The position numbers were made by a program, and so were the translations under genes. Below are positions 53,759 through 62,607 of a stretch of DNA of 64,000 nt, one piece after another. The DNA lies in the NCBI RefSeq assembly GCF_024199795.1, contig NZ_JANADK010000001.1, positions 6,138,001 to 6,202,000 on the forward strand, read 5' to 3'. The DNA comes from Bradyrhizobium sp. CCGB01. Its GTDB lineage: Bacteria; Pseudomonadota; Alphaproteobacteria; Rhizobiales; Xanthobacteraceae. The stretch's first letter is position 1. Each line of letters begins with the position of its first letter. The notes below the pieces were generated by a model, which saw only the letters and a program-made list of their open reading frames with translations, had not been told where the DNA came from and did no database searches.

Positions 53759-53874
53759 GTAGGGTGGATTAGCCGAAGGCGTAATCCACCACTTCTCTTT
53801 CGACGCGTGGAGAGCAAAGAGGTGGATTACGCCGGCGACCGCGCTTCGCGCAGCCGCCGGCTAATCCACCCTAC
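53759..53874. repeat. Palindromic repeat, GTAGGGTGGATTAG type
   Basis: GTAGGGTGGATTAG (53759-53772) is mirrored by CTAATCCACCCTAC (53861-53874), with a second inner pair GTAATCCACC/GGTGGATTAC. Same kind of common short palindrome as others in this window, between the cupin and usg genes. Confidence 0.8.
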
Positions 53875-53884
53875 GCATCCCCTC

Positions 53885-54172
53885 TCAATGCAGCCGGAAC
53901 ACGCCGTCCACCGCGCGCAGCTCGGCCGGCCTGATCAGCTTGGAATGCGCCACGGTCACCGAATGGAGCGGACCGTCGAGCCTCTCCTGCCAGAACGCCA
54001 GGAAATCCTTCAGCGCCGGAAATTTTGGAAACATGTCGTAGTTCTGCCAGACGTAAGTCTGGAGCAGCGAGGGATGATCCGGCATCCGATAGAGAATTTG
54101 CGCGGTCGTCAGCCCGTAACCCAAAAGCTGTTTCCGGAAGTCCTCGGAAACGCCCCCACTCCGCAAGCCCAT
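53885..54172 (-). CDS. usg: Usg family protein
   Basis: 95 residues starting MGLRSGGVSEDFRKQLLGYG and containing TTAQILYRMPDHPSLLQTYVWQ, the pattern of the alphaproteobacterial Usg family (a small conserved protein named from its position near tryptophan genes in some species; function unproven). It is monocistronic here, divergent from groES with a 379-bp gap between. Confidence 0.85.
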   Translation of the reverse strand: MGLRSGGVSEDFRKQLLGYGLTTAQILYRMPDHPSLLQTYVWQNYDMFPKFPALKDFLAFWQERLDGPLHSVTVAHSKLIRPAELRAVDGVFRLH

Positions 54173-54437
54173 GCCAACCTCCTTTGCAGGAGCGCATTCA
54201 AGGGGCGGCTAGTCGGTGTGCGCCTTTACGAGCCACCCGGTACTGATGCGCTCACATGAGAGAAATGTGACGCAAACTGACAACCCATCTCAAGCCCAAA
54301 AGTTTAACAAGCTGTTGAAATTCAATGCTTTAGCAGCAGACATGGCTCCGTGCTAATACGGTCCCGGCGCCGGTTAACGATGGTTAGGAGATTCTGGCAG
54401 GGAGGCCTTCTGAGCGCCAAATTTTCTGCTAGAAGCC

Positions 54438-54466
54438 CTTGCCCCCGCAAAATTCCTGTCCTATTT
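54438..54466 (+). promoter_or_regulatory. Sigma32-like promoter of groESL
   Basis: CTTGCC at 54438-54443 and CTATTT at 54461-54466 are separated by 17 nt. This matches the alphaproteobacterial RpoH consensus (CTTG then CYTAT-T). The predicted start of transcription is near 54473, just ahead of the CIRCE element. Confidence 0.6.
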
Positions 54467-54480
54467 CAACCTCGCCTGTG

Positions 54481-54507
54481 CTAGCACTCGCGGGCATCGA
54501 TTGCTAA
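54481..54507 (+). promoter_or_regulatory. CIRCE operator (HrcA site)
   Basis: CTAGCACTC, a 9-nt spacer (GCGGGCATC), and GATTGCTAA form the CIRCE inverted repeat. The left arm differs from the consensus TTAGCACTC at its first base, and the right arm GAGTGCTAA at its third. It lies about 45 nt before groES, in the 5' UTR, as in other HrcA-controlled groESL operons. Confidence 0.8.
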
Positions 54508-54551
54508 CAATCTGAAAATCATCAACTCGTGCAAATGCTTAGGAGAGCTGC

Positions 54552-54866
54552 ATGAAATTCCGTCCGCTTCACGACCGCGTCGTGGTCAAGCGTATCGACG
54601 CAGAAGAGAAGACCGCCGGCGGCATCATCATCCCCGACACTGCCAAGGAAAAGCCCTCCCAGGGTGAAGTCGTCGCCGTCGGCCCGGGTGGCCGCGACGA
54701 AGCCGGCAAGCTGATCCCGATCGACCTGAAGGTCGGCGACCGTGTGCTGTTCGGCAAGTGGTCGGGCACCGAGGTCAAGATCGACAACGTCGATCTGCTG
54801 ATCATGAAGGAAAGCGACATCATGGGCGTCCTCGACGTCCCCGCTTCCAAGAAGAAGGCGGCCTAA
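54552..54866 (+). CDS. groES: Co-chaperonin GroES
   Basis: 104 residues. [20 protein letters not shown] at the start and the mobile loop [17 protein letters not shown] are GroES motifs, with YTV-like [10 protein letters not shown] replaced by typical alphaproteobacterial residues. A heptameric lid for GroEL, in the cytoplasm. Start ATG 54552 follows GGAG. It precedes groEL by 45 nt. Regulation is probably double: a sigma32-type promoter and HrcA at the CIRCE upstream. Bradyrhizobia carry several groESL copies; which this is cannot be told from the window. Confidence 0.97.
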   Translation: MKFRPLHDRVVVKRIDAEEKTAGGIIIPDTAKEKPSQGEVVAVGPGGRDEAGKLIPIDLKVGDRVLFGKWSGTEVKIDNVDLLIMKESDIMGVLDVPASKKKAA

Positions 54867-56552
<1,686 letters not shown>

Positions 56553-56579
56553 GGTCCAACCACCTCAAGACCTACGAAA

Positions 56580-56604
56580 CCCCGGCAGCGATGCCGGGGT
56601 TTTT
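56580..56604 (+). terminator. Rho-independent terminator of groESL
   Basis: CCCCGGCA, loop GCGA and TGCCGGGG followed by T5 at 56600-56604, 28 nt after the groEL stop: a canonical terminator. Confidence 0.95.
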
Positions 56605-56630
56605 GTTTGGGCACGCTCTATCCCCAGTCC

Positions 56631-56665
56631 TTCCGGGGCGCGCCCTCTTGGGCGCGAGCCCGGAA
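56631..56665. repeat. REP-like hairpin
   Basis: TTCCGGGGCGCGCCC (56631-56645) and GGGCGCGAGCCCGGAA (56650-56665) pair around a TCTT loop, with one unpaired base on each side. It lies between the convergent groEL and lepB genes and resembles the GGAATGAC-ended repeats at 37502 and 46027. Confidence 0.6.
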
Positions 56666-56688
56666 TGACGGGTGGAGAGACTAAAGCC

Positions 56689-57447
56689 TCACCGCACCTT
56701 CCCCATCCGCTCGAAGCGCGGCTCGCCGTCATCGTCGAGCGACCAGATGATCCGCGTCACTCGGCCTACGAGATTGTCCATGGGGATGAAGCCGATCGTC
56801 GCCATCACGCGGCTGTCGGTGGAGTTGTCGCGATTGTCGCCGAGCACGAAGAAGTGGCCCGGCGGGACCGTGTAGACGTTGGTGTTGTCGTAATAGCCGT
56901 TCTCGATGCAGTCGTAGGTGGTGTAGGACGGGCCGTGGGGCCTACTGTTCGGCAGCGTCTCAAGCCAGCTTTTGGCCTTCGCGTCGTCGGTGCCGCAGGC
57001 GGCTTCGCCGTCCACCTCTTTCAGCGGCACGCGATTCACCGGCTTGTCGTTGAGGACAAGTTGCCCCTGCCGCATCTGGATGCGGTCGCCGGGCAGTCCG
57101 ACCACGCGCTTGACGTAATCGACCGATGTGTCCTTGGGCGTCCGGAATACCACGACGTCCCCACGCTCGGGCTCCGCGGCGAAGACGCGGTGCGTGATCA
57201 GCGAGGATGCGAACGGAAACGAATAGGGTCCGTATCCATAAGCGAACTTCGAGGCGAAGACATAGTCGCCGATCATCAGCGTCGGTGCCATCGAACCCGA
57301 AGGGATGTTGAACGGCTGGTACAGGAAGAAGCGAAACAGGAACGGCGGCGACCACAGCACCGGGATCAACAGGATCAGGACGACGATCGCCTTCCATTCC
57401 CGCGATTGCGCCTTCGACGGCCGGATGGTTTGCGAGAGAGCGGTCAT
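56689..57447 (-). CDS. lepB: Signal peptidase I
   Basis: 252 residues. One transmembrane anchor (~20-43) is followed by the catalytic Ser52 in PSGSMAPTLMIGD and Lys113 in YVKRVVGLPGD; box E is GDNRDNSTDSR. This is the S26 Ser-Lys protease that removes signal peptides on the outer face of the inner membrane. ATG 57447 is preferred to a TTG at 57486. A second alphaproteobacterial lepB elsewhere cannot be excluded. Confidence 0.93.
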   Translation of the reverse strand: MTALSQTIRPSKAQSREWKAIVVLILLIPVLWSPPFLFRFFLYQPFNIPSGSMAPTLMIGDYVFASKFAYGYGPYSFPFASSLITHRVFAAEPERGDVVVFRTPKDTSVDYVKRVVGLPGDRIQMRQGQLVLNDKPVNRVPLKEVDGEAACGTDDAKAKSWLETLPNSRPHGPSYTTYDCIENGYYDNTNVYTVPPGHFFVLGDNRDNSTDSRVMATIGFIPMDNLVGRVTRIIWSLDDDGEPRFERMGKVR

Positions 57448-57573
57448 GCGCCTGCCTTGATCGAGACTGTTCGCGAGATTACGCAACCGTCGCGCGCCTG
57501 CAATCCCGCTCAGTTATCTTGGTCGCACCGGCACGCTCACGCGTTCACGCCAAATGAACACGACAGACATGTG

Positions 57574-57597
57574 AAGGGCCGCCCGTGGGCGGCCCTT
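57574..57597 (-). terminator. Hairpin downstream of the slipin gene
   Basis: AAGGGCCGCCC and GGGCGGCCCTT form an 11-bp perfect stem with a 2-nt loop, 6 nt beyond the slipin stop on the minus strand. No T-run follows (CACATG...), so it may be a weak or Rho-assisted terminator. Confidence 0.55.
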
Positions 57598-57602
57598 CCG
57601 CT

Positions 57603-58754
57603 TCATGCGCTCTCGGGCGCCTTCAGGCGCACGAGCCGGGTCAGGAGAGCATCGAGGCCCTCGCCGTTGCCGGCGTGAAGATCGATGCGGCCGACCTTCT
57701 CGACCAGCCGCTCCAGCGACTCCAGCTCCTTGAGCCGCAGCAGCAGAGGGTTCTCCTCCATCAGGCGTGCGGTGTTCAGGAGCGAACGCGTCGCCGCGGT
57801 CTCCTCCTGCCGGCGGATCAGGTTCGCCTTGGCGACCCGCTCCGCCTCGACCACCTTGTTCACCAGTTCCCGGATCTCGCCGGGCAGGATCACATCCTTG
57901 ACGCCGAGCTCGGTCACCTCCACGCCGGACTCCGCGACGCGTGCCCGCACATAGTCGCGCAGCTCCGCGTCCAGCGCCGCCTTCGCGGACAGCACCTCGT
58001 CCAGCGTCCGACCGGCGACCGCTTCGCGGATCGCGAACTGCACCAGCCGGTACAGCCACGCATCCACGTCGGGCACGGTCGCCACCGTCCGCTCGGGATC
58101 GACCACCCGGCGGAACGCCGTCAGCGTCACCCGCAGCGCGATGCGATCCCTGGTCAGCATCTCCTGCGCAGTGATCTCGACCGCCTGGGGCCGCAGGTCG
58201 AGGCGCTTCACCTCGATCTTGCGGCCGACGGTCCAGAAAGCGTGCCGGCCGGGCGCGAGCCGCTGCACCAGCCGGCCCTCGACATAGAGCAGGCCGGCCT
58301 CGTGGTTCTCGACCACCGTCTCGCTCACGACGGTCGAGCGGCTCCGCTCGATCATGGTCAGGTGCCGCGCATCGACCCGGGGATCGCTGGACACATCGAT
58401 GCGCTCGACATCGATGCGGGTCGCGACCTTCCAGTAGACGCGGATCTGCCAGGGCGTCATCAGATGCACGGGCCGGCCGTCGAGGCTGACGATGGCGACC
58501 TCGTCCGCCTTGGTCTCGACCGCCTCGAACAGCTCGGCGGCGAGATCAGGCCGCGCGGCCTTCAGCACCGCGTAGCGATCCGCGGGGAATTCGGTCCCCA
58601 CGACGTTGTACACGGTGGCCGTCAACTCGTTGCGCAGATCGAACAGGCGATGCCGCCCAGGCGCGAGCACACGCTCAAGCTGGCCGTTTCGCGTGAGTAG
58701 CGCGCGCTCACCGTCCTTCACGGTGACCGTGGTCGTCAGCAAGTGCCAGGTCAT
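57603..58754 (-). CDS. Slipin-family protein (SPFH/band-7)
   Basis: 383 residues. It lacks a transmembrane helix at the N-terminus (MTWHLLTTTVTVKDGERALL), contains the SPFH/band-7 domain (VENHEAGLLYVEGRLV, EITAQEMLTRDRIALRVTL, RREAVAGRTLDEVL-like core) and ends in a coiled-coil (EAERVAKANLIRRQEETAATR ... LKELESLERLV). GGAGG precedes the ATG at 58754. SPFH/band-7 proteins are proposed scaffolds in bacterial RNA-repair loci, where they travel with a tRNA-like RNA; two such sequences lie upstream on the same strand (59086-59230). No RNA ligase gene is present in this window. Confidence 0.88.
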   Translation of the reverse strand: MTWHLLTTTVTVKDGERALLTRNGQLERVLAPGRHRLFDLRNELTATVYNVVGTEFPADRYAVLKAARPDLAAELFEAVETKADEVAIVSLDGRPVHLMTPWQIRVYWKVATRIDVERIDVSSDPRVDARHLTMIERSRSTVVSETVVENHEAGLLYVEGRLVQRLAPGRHAFWTVGRKIEVKRLDLRPQAVEITAQEMLTRDRIALRVTLTAFRRVVDPERTVATVPDVDAWLYRLVQFAIREAVAGRTLDEVLSAKAALDAELRDYVRARVAESGVEVTELGVKDVILPGEIRELVNKVVEAERVAKANLIRRQEETAATRSLLNTARLMEENPLLLRLKELESLERLVEKVGRIDLHAGNGEGLDALLTRLVRLKAPESA

Positions 58755-59085
58755 GACACGCCTCCATCGTTTGCGCCCGGCCGGATGCCGGACAACAGGT
58801 TTCGTTTGCAAAGGACGTGAGGACGCGGACGACGCTTCCTGAAAAATCGGCGGGCCGTGGCTTGAGCTTGCACGATGACGGGCGCACGCGCGCGATCGCC
58901 CGACACGCGTCGGGCGTTCGCACGAAGCCACCCGGCATCAGCGCAAGCGGTATCCACCGCGGCACGGAGCCGGTTTCACAGTGTCGTTGTTCGGTCGGAA
59001 GCCTTTTTGGGCAAAACGGCCGGACGGCGACTGAAGCGCGCGTCCGGTCCTCGTCAGAGGTATCAGCTTTTCAGGCTGAAACGGA

Positions 59086-59159
59086 GCGCTGGAGCGGGAT
59101 TCGAACCCGCGTCACGATGAGTAACAGTCATCTGCTCTACCAAACTGAGCTATCCTTTG
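59086..59159 (-). ncRNA. tRNA-like RNA 1, tRNA-Asn(GUU)-like with defective acceptor stem
   Basis: Reading on the minus strand from 59159: D-arm GCTC..GAGC, anticodon stem GATGA/TCATC with the loop CTGTTAC (GUU), and T-arm GCGGG-TTCGAAT-CCCGC are all intact. The acceptor is not: 5' CAAAGGA faces 3' TCCAGCG, with only 4 of 7 pairs, and no CCA follows. A working tRNA-Asn is therefore unlikely. It abuts the second tRNA-like module with no spacer and is in line with the slipin gene. Confidence 0.7.
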
Positions 59160-59230
59160 TGCAAGAGACCGGAATCGAACCGATGCCTTCGGGTGTTCAA
59201 GCCCGACGCTCTCCATGAGCTACGTCCTGC
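59160..59230 (-). ncRNA. tRNA-like RNA 2, eight-base anticodon loop
   Basis: Minus strand from 59230: acceptor GCAGGAC/CTCTTGC pairs at 6 of 7 positions, D-arm GCTC-ATGGA-GAGC has a very short 5-nt loop, anticodon stem TCGGG/CCCGA encloses an 8-nt loop CTTGAACA, and T-arm ATCGG-TTCGATT-CCGGT is intact. Total 71 nt with a final A and no CCA. The extra loop base and the single extra base before the D-arm make a decoding tRNA unlikely. It is immediately followed by tRNA-like RNA 1. Confidence 0.65.
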
Positions 59231-59424
59231 GTTTCTGCTTCATTCGGCGGAACACGAAACCGCAGAGCGGCCCGCGCCAGTCGGGATCTCAGAGAGCCCG
59301 AACCCATGGCCTAGCGAAGGAGCGGGCTAATAGACGAAGCACGTTCGGGTTGCAAGAGGGGAGTGCAAGATTTTTTCGTCACGCGCCTTTCGCTGTGACG
59401 CGATCGTCACACCGCAGCAACGCC

Positions 59425-60258
59425 TCAACTGCGCGACATGTCCTGAAAACACGCCCTCACCCAGTCGATCGTCACGCGCGTTGCGGCGTCGCGCTTGAGG
59501 TGATTTTGCACGAGCAGCCAGACGTCGCGCCGTTTCGGCAGCAGCGTCGCGCGCAGGCGACGATCGCCGAGCAGATCCGCGCAAACATACTCCGGCAGCA
59601 CGCCTGCGGCCTGATACGAGAGGATCAGGCTGCGGATGACGCGAACGTTGTCGGTGACGCAGCGCGAGCGGGCTTGCTTCGTGCGCAGGAATTGCATCTC
59701 GGGAATGGCACCGAGTTCGTCCGGATAGGCGCACAGCATCGGCTCGGCGTCCCTCGCAACAGGCTCGAAATAGTAGATGCGGGTCTCACCGAGCTTTGAG
59801 ATCGCGAAGTCGCCCTTGTCGGGCTTGCGCAGCCGGATGGCGAGGTCGGCTTCCCAGCGCGAGAACTTGACGTTCTCGCTCGAGGTGAGGAATTGCAGCG
59901 TCAGGCCGGGATTGGCGCGCAGGAAATTGCTCGCGCGCGGCGACAGCACCTCCTCGGCGACCGTGTTGGTGGAGGCGATGCGCAGGCGTCCCACCGGACC
60001 TGCCAGACTCTCGCCGACGCGGCCGATCTCGGCGGCATGCGCCGCCATCGCCTCGACATGCGCCAGCACCGCTTCGCATTGCCGTGTCGGCTTGCGGACG
60101 CCGTCGGCGGCCTCGAACAGACGCAGGCCGAGCGCACGCTCGATGCGCGACAGCCTGCGCCCGACCGTCGTCTCGTCGATGCGCAGCCGCGCGCTGGCGC
60201 CGGCGTAAGTGCCCTCGTCCCTGACGGCAGCGATGATGCGCAGATCGTCCCAGTTCAT
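59425..60258 (-). CDS. LysR-family transcriptional regulator
   Basis: 277 residues, slightly short for the family. The N-terminal winged helix (MNWDDLRIIAAVRDEGTYAG then ASARLRIDETTVGRRLSRIE) is standard; the C-terminal substrate-binding domain continues with GRLRIASTNTVAEEVLSPR. It is divergent from the isochorismatase gene with a 127-bp gap containing repeated CTGCAATATC boxes, so it probably regulates that gene and itself in the classic LysR arrangement. Confidence 0.9.
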   Translation of the reverse strand: MNWDDLRIIAAVRDEGTYAGASARLRIDETTVGRRLSRIERALGLRLFEAADGVRKPTRQCEAVLAHVEAMAAHAAEIGRVGESLAGPVGRLRIASTNTVAEEVLSPRASNFLRANPGLTLQFLTSSENVKFSRWEADLAIRLRKPDKGDFAISKLGETRIYYFEPVARDAEPMLCAYPDELGAIPEMQFLRTKQARSRCVTDNVRVIRSLILSYQAAGVLPEYVCADLLGDRRLRATLLPKRRDVWLLVQNHLKRDAATRVTIDWVRACFQDMSRS

Positions 60259-60287
60259 CGCTCGAGGTTATATCGGCCGGGCGCAGC

Positions 60288-60333
60288 CTGCAATATCGCA
60301 GCCACCAGCTGCAATATCCCTGCATATCGGCAG
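60288..60333. promoter_or_regulatory. Repeated CTGCAATATC boxes, probable LysR sites
   Basis: CTGCAATATCGCAG at 60288-60301, CTGCAATATC at 60309-60318 and CTGCATATCGGCAG at 60320-60333 share a CTGCA(A)TAT core, and the first and last are partial palindromes (CTGC..GCAG). Their position between divergent LysR and isochorismatase genes and their spacing fit recognition and activation sites of a LysR regulator. Confidence 0.6.
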
Positions 60334-60385
60334 GTGCTCATGGGGCTATGCTCGTCGTGCCTTTTGCCCCGGAGATTTCCAGACC

Positions 60386-60979
60386 ATGACGACCGCAAAG
60401 ACCCTGCTGCAGCTTGCCGGTGCCGACCTCAACCCGCCGCGACTTGGCAACGCCGCACTGGTGCTGATCGACATCCAGAACGAATATCTCACAGGCCCCC
60501 TCGCCTTGCCCGACGCCAGGCCCGCGATCGCGCGGGCAGCTGCGCTGCTGGCGCGGGCCCGAGAGAGCGGAGCCGCGATCATCCATATCGCCCACCGCGG
60601 CAAGGCGGGCAGTCTGTTCGATCGCGCCGCCGAGCGGGGCGCCATTGTCGCTGAGCTCACGCCCCGTGCCGGCGAGCTGGTGATCGAAAAAGAGCTGCCC
60701 AATGCGTTTGCCGGCACCGATCTCAAGGCGCGCCTTGACGCGACCGACCGCAAGAACATCGTGCTGGCCGGCTTCATGACACATATGTGCGTCAGCTCCA
60801 CGGCGCGCGCCGCGCTCGACCTCGGCTTTCGCACGACGATCGACGCCGATTCCTGCGCCACGCGCGACCTGCCCGACGGACGCGGCGGCACGCTGGACGC
60901 CCGGGCCATCCACGAGGTTGCGCTCGCCGAGCTATCCGACCGCTTCGCGATCATCGCGCGCGGCGATGCGCTGACATAG
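60386..60979 (+). CDS. Isochorismatase-family cysteine hydrolase
   Basis: 197 residues. The catalytic triad of the family is D29 (LVLIDIQNEYL), K102 (IEKELPNAFAG) and C135 (THMCVSSTARAA). Family members hydrolyse isochorismate, nicotinamide, carbamates or similar. ATG 60386 is chosen behind GGAG. It is divergent from LysR and followed 12 nt later by a GST gene, so the two are co-transcribed. The substrate is not predictable. Confidence 0.88.
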   Translation: MTTAKTLLQLAGADLNPPRLGNAALVLIDIQNEYLTGPLALPDARPAIARAAALLARARESGAAIIHIAHRGKAGSLFDRAAERGAIVAELTPRAGELVIEKELPNAFAGTDLKARLDATDRKNIVLAGFMTHMCVSSTARAALDLGFRTTIDADSCATRDLPDGRGGTLDARAIHEVALAELSDRFAIIARGDALT

Positions 60980-60991
60980 CGGGGCAACGCG

Positions 60992-61630
60992 ATGCTGCAG
61001 CTCTATTTCTCGCCGATGGCCTGCTCGCTTGCGAGCCGCATCGCGCTGATGGAAGCCGGCCTCGATGCGCGCTATCATCTGGTGCATCTCGCGACCAAGA
61101 CAGTCGCGGACGACGACAGCGATTTTCGCGGCATTTCGTCGAAGAGCGCTGTGCCGGTCCTCGTGCTGGACAACGGCGAGCGGCTGACGGAAAGCGCAGC
61201 GGTGCTGCAATACATCGCCGACCTGAAGCCCGAGCGCGGCCTTGCGCCGCCGCCCGGCGATCCCGATCGCTACCGCCTGCAGGAATGGCTGAGCTTCATC
61301 GGCACCGAGATCCACAAGGCCTTCCTGTTTCCGACCTTCTGGTACAAGGACGATGCCTCGCTCGCCAAACCGCGCGCAAGGATCGCACAGACGTTGTCGG
61401 TGCCAGCAGCGCATCTGACGGACCGTGAATTCCTCGTGGGCCAACGCTTCACCGTTGCGGACGCACATCTCGCCTGGGCTTTGCTGCTGCTCCGTGCCGC
61501 AGGTGTCGACGTCGCGCAATGGCCGTCGCTCGCTTCCTATCTCGAACGCATGCAGGCGCGCCCCACAGTGAGAGAAGCGATCGCGACCGAGATGGCGCTG
61601 CGCAAGGCCATGGCCGCAAGCGCGGCATGA
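60992..61630 (+). CDS. Glutathione S-transferase
   Basis: 212 residues. MLQLYFSPMACSLASRIALMEA at the start, with Ser/Cys at the active-site position, SKSAVPVLVLDNGERLTESAAVLQYIADL (cis-Pro, then Glu-Ser glutathione site) and a C-terminal helical domain (QRFTVADAHLAWALLLL). Beta-like GST by the N-terminal Cys. It starts 12 nt after the isochorismatase stop. Confidence 0.88.
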   Translation: MLQLYFSPMACSLASRIALMEAGLDARYHLVHLATKTVADDDSDFRGISSKSAVPVLVLDNGERLTESAAVLQYIADLKPERGLAPPPGDPDRYRLQEWLSFIGTEIHKAFLFPTFWYKDDASLAKPRARIAQTLSVPAAHLTDREFLVGQRFTVADAHLAWALLLLRAAGVDVAQWPSLASYLERMQARPTVREAIATEMALRKAMAASAA

Positions 61631-61707
61631 AGGGATCACTGGTACAGGTGATGCCGAATGGGTTAGATCTTGTGACCGACTGAACTTTCAAAAACGGGAA
61701 CAAGATC

Positions 61708-62532
61708 ATGACATCGCATGACACGGCGAAGCTTCTGGCAGGCAAGGTTGCGCTGGTGACGGGCGCGGGGCGCGGGCTCGGCCGCGCCTTTGCGGAGAAG
61801 CTCGCCGCGCTCGGTGCCGATGTCGCCATCCACGGCATGCGCGAGAACGGGCCGGCGGAATATGGCGAGGGCACCACCCTCACCGCGGTGGCCGCGGAGA
61901 TCGGCCAGCAGTTCGGTGTGCGCAGCCAGCGCGTGCTCGGCGATCTCACCAGGGGTGAGGACATCGCGCGCGTGATTGCGGAGACGGAAGCCGCGCTCGG
62001 CCCGATCGACATTCTCGTGCACAATGCCGGCGGCGATATCGCAGCCGCCGGCGGCAAACCCGACCCGAACGACGCGGTGCACATCAAGGAGGCCGATGTG
62101 CGCGCGGTGCTGGAGCGCAATCTGCTCTCGACCATCCTGACCTGCCAGGCGGTCGCAAAAGGCATGATGGAACGCAAGCGCGGCCGCATCGTCACGCTCG
62201 GCTCGGTCGCCGCCTTCAAGGGGCGCACCCAGGGCTCGATCTATGCGGTGTCGAAGGCCGGCGTCACCCACTACACGCGATGCCTGGCCGACCAGCTCCG
62301 CCCCTACGACATCGCCGTCAACTGCATCGCGCCCGGCGATACCCGCACCGGCCGCTTCCTCGGCACCCGCGCGGTGGACCCGGACCGGATGGTCGAGACC
62401 GGCACGCTCGACCGCATCGCGACCGTCGACGAGGTCGCCCGCGTCGTCGAATTCTTCGCAGGTCCCATGGGCGCCTTCGTCTCCGGCCAGGTGCTGCGGA
62501 TCGACGGCGGCGGCCAGTGCTGGCCGGGCTGA
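61708..62532 (+). CDS. SDR-family oxidoreductase (FabG-like)
   Basis: 274 residues. TGAGRGLGRAFAEKLAALGA binds NAD(P); HNAGGDIAAAGG, the catalytic Ser in TLGSVAAFKG and YAVSKAGVTHY follow, and the C-terminus GQVLRIDGGGQCWPG is the 3-oxoacyl-ACP-reductase-like tail. The 77-nt gap from the GST gene and the shared strand suggest membership of the LysR-controlled unit. Substrate not predictable. Confidence 0.85.
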   Translation: MTSHDTAKLLAGKVALVTGAGRGLGRAFAEKLAALGADVAIHGMRENGPAEYGEGTTLTAVAAEIGQQFGVRSQRVLGDLTRGEDIARVIAETEAALGPIDILVHNAGGDIAAAGGKPDPNDAVHIKEADVRAVLERNLLSTILTCQAVAKGMMERKRGRIVTLGSVAAFKGRTQGSIYAVSKAGVTHYTRCLADQLRPYDIAVNCIAPGDTRTGRFLGTRAVDPDRMVETGTLDRIATVDEVARVVEFFAGPMGAFVSGQVLRIDGGGQCWPG

Positions 62533-62557
62533 AAACGCGCGAGCGAGGCACAAAAAG

Positions 62558-62584
62558 AAAAGGGCCGCTGCAAGCGGCCCTTTT
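62558..62584. terminator. Bidirectional terminator between SDR and Tlde1-like genes
   Basis: AAAAGGGCCGCT (62558-62569), loop GCA and AGCGGCCCTTTT (62573-62584): a perfect 12-bp stem bounded by A4 and T4, so it works in both directions between the convergent genes that stop at 62532 and 62608. Confidence 0.88.
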
Positions 62585-62607
62585 GCATTATCCAGGATGA
62601 GCTGAGA

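Larger units (their letters stand above)
54173..54551. other. Intergenic region upstream of groES
   Basis: This 379-bp gap holds the promoter for usg on one side and the groESL promoter and operator on the other. No gene is evident. A sigma32-like promoter at 54438-54466 and a CIRCE element at 54481-54507 are described separately. The stretch 54230-54430 is AT-richer than its surroundings and has no feature I can name. Confidence 0.6.
58755..59424. other. Long intergenic region holding tRNA-like and hairpin structures
   Basis: The 670 bp between the slipin start and the LysR stop hold no convincing gene. On the minus strand, in order of transcription, there are the tandem tRNA-like modules (59230 to 59086), a 5-bp hairpin with loop CTGAAAA (59063-59079), a small stem CCTC/GAGG (59049-59060) and a 7-bp stem CCGGACG/CGTCCGG (59020-59047) followed by CCGTTTTG, then ~260 nt to the slipin ATG. 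A GTGACG..CGTCAC palindrome at 59395-59410 lies just past the LysR stop. Confidence 0.6.

Noticed and set aside
56631..56665. Second groESL terminator
   Set aside because: The hairpin is real but matches the dispersed repeat type and has no T-run; the canonical terminator is at 56580-56604.
59086..59159. Functional tRNA-Asn
   Set aside because: Three arms are intact, but the acceptor stem pairs at only 4 of 7 positions and no CCA or normal 3' end follows, so it is called tRNA-like.
58755..59330. Several ORFs of 60-130 codons on both strands in the tRNA-like region
   Set aside because: They cross the tRNA-like structures or extend the slipin protein upstream with no family character, and have no ribosome binding sites.
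59218..59424. A sigma54 (-24/-12) promoter for the tRNA-like/slipin transcript
   Set aside because: TTGCAC and TTGCA occur, but the GG...GC spacing is off by two bases and no RtcR-like gene is nearby. I cannot support a sigma54 site.
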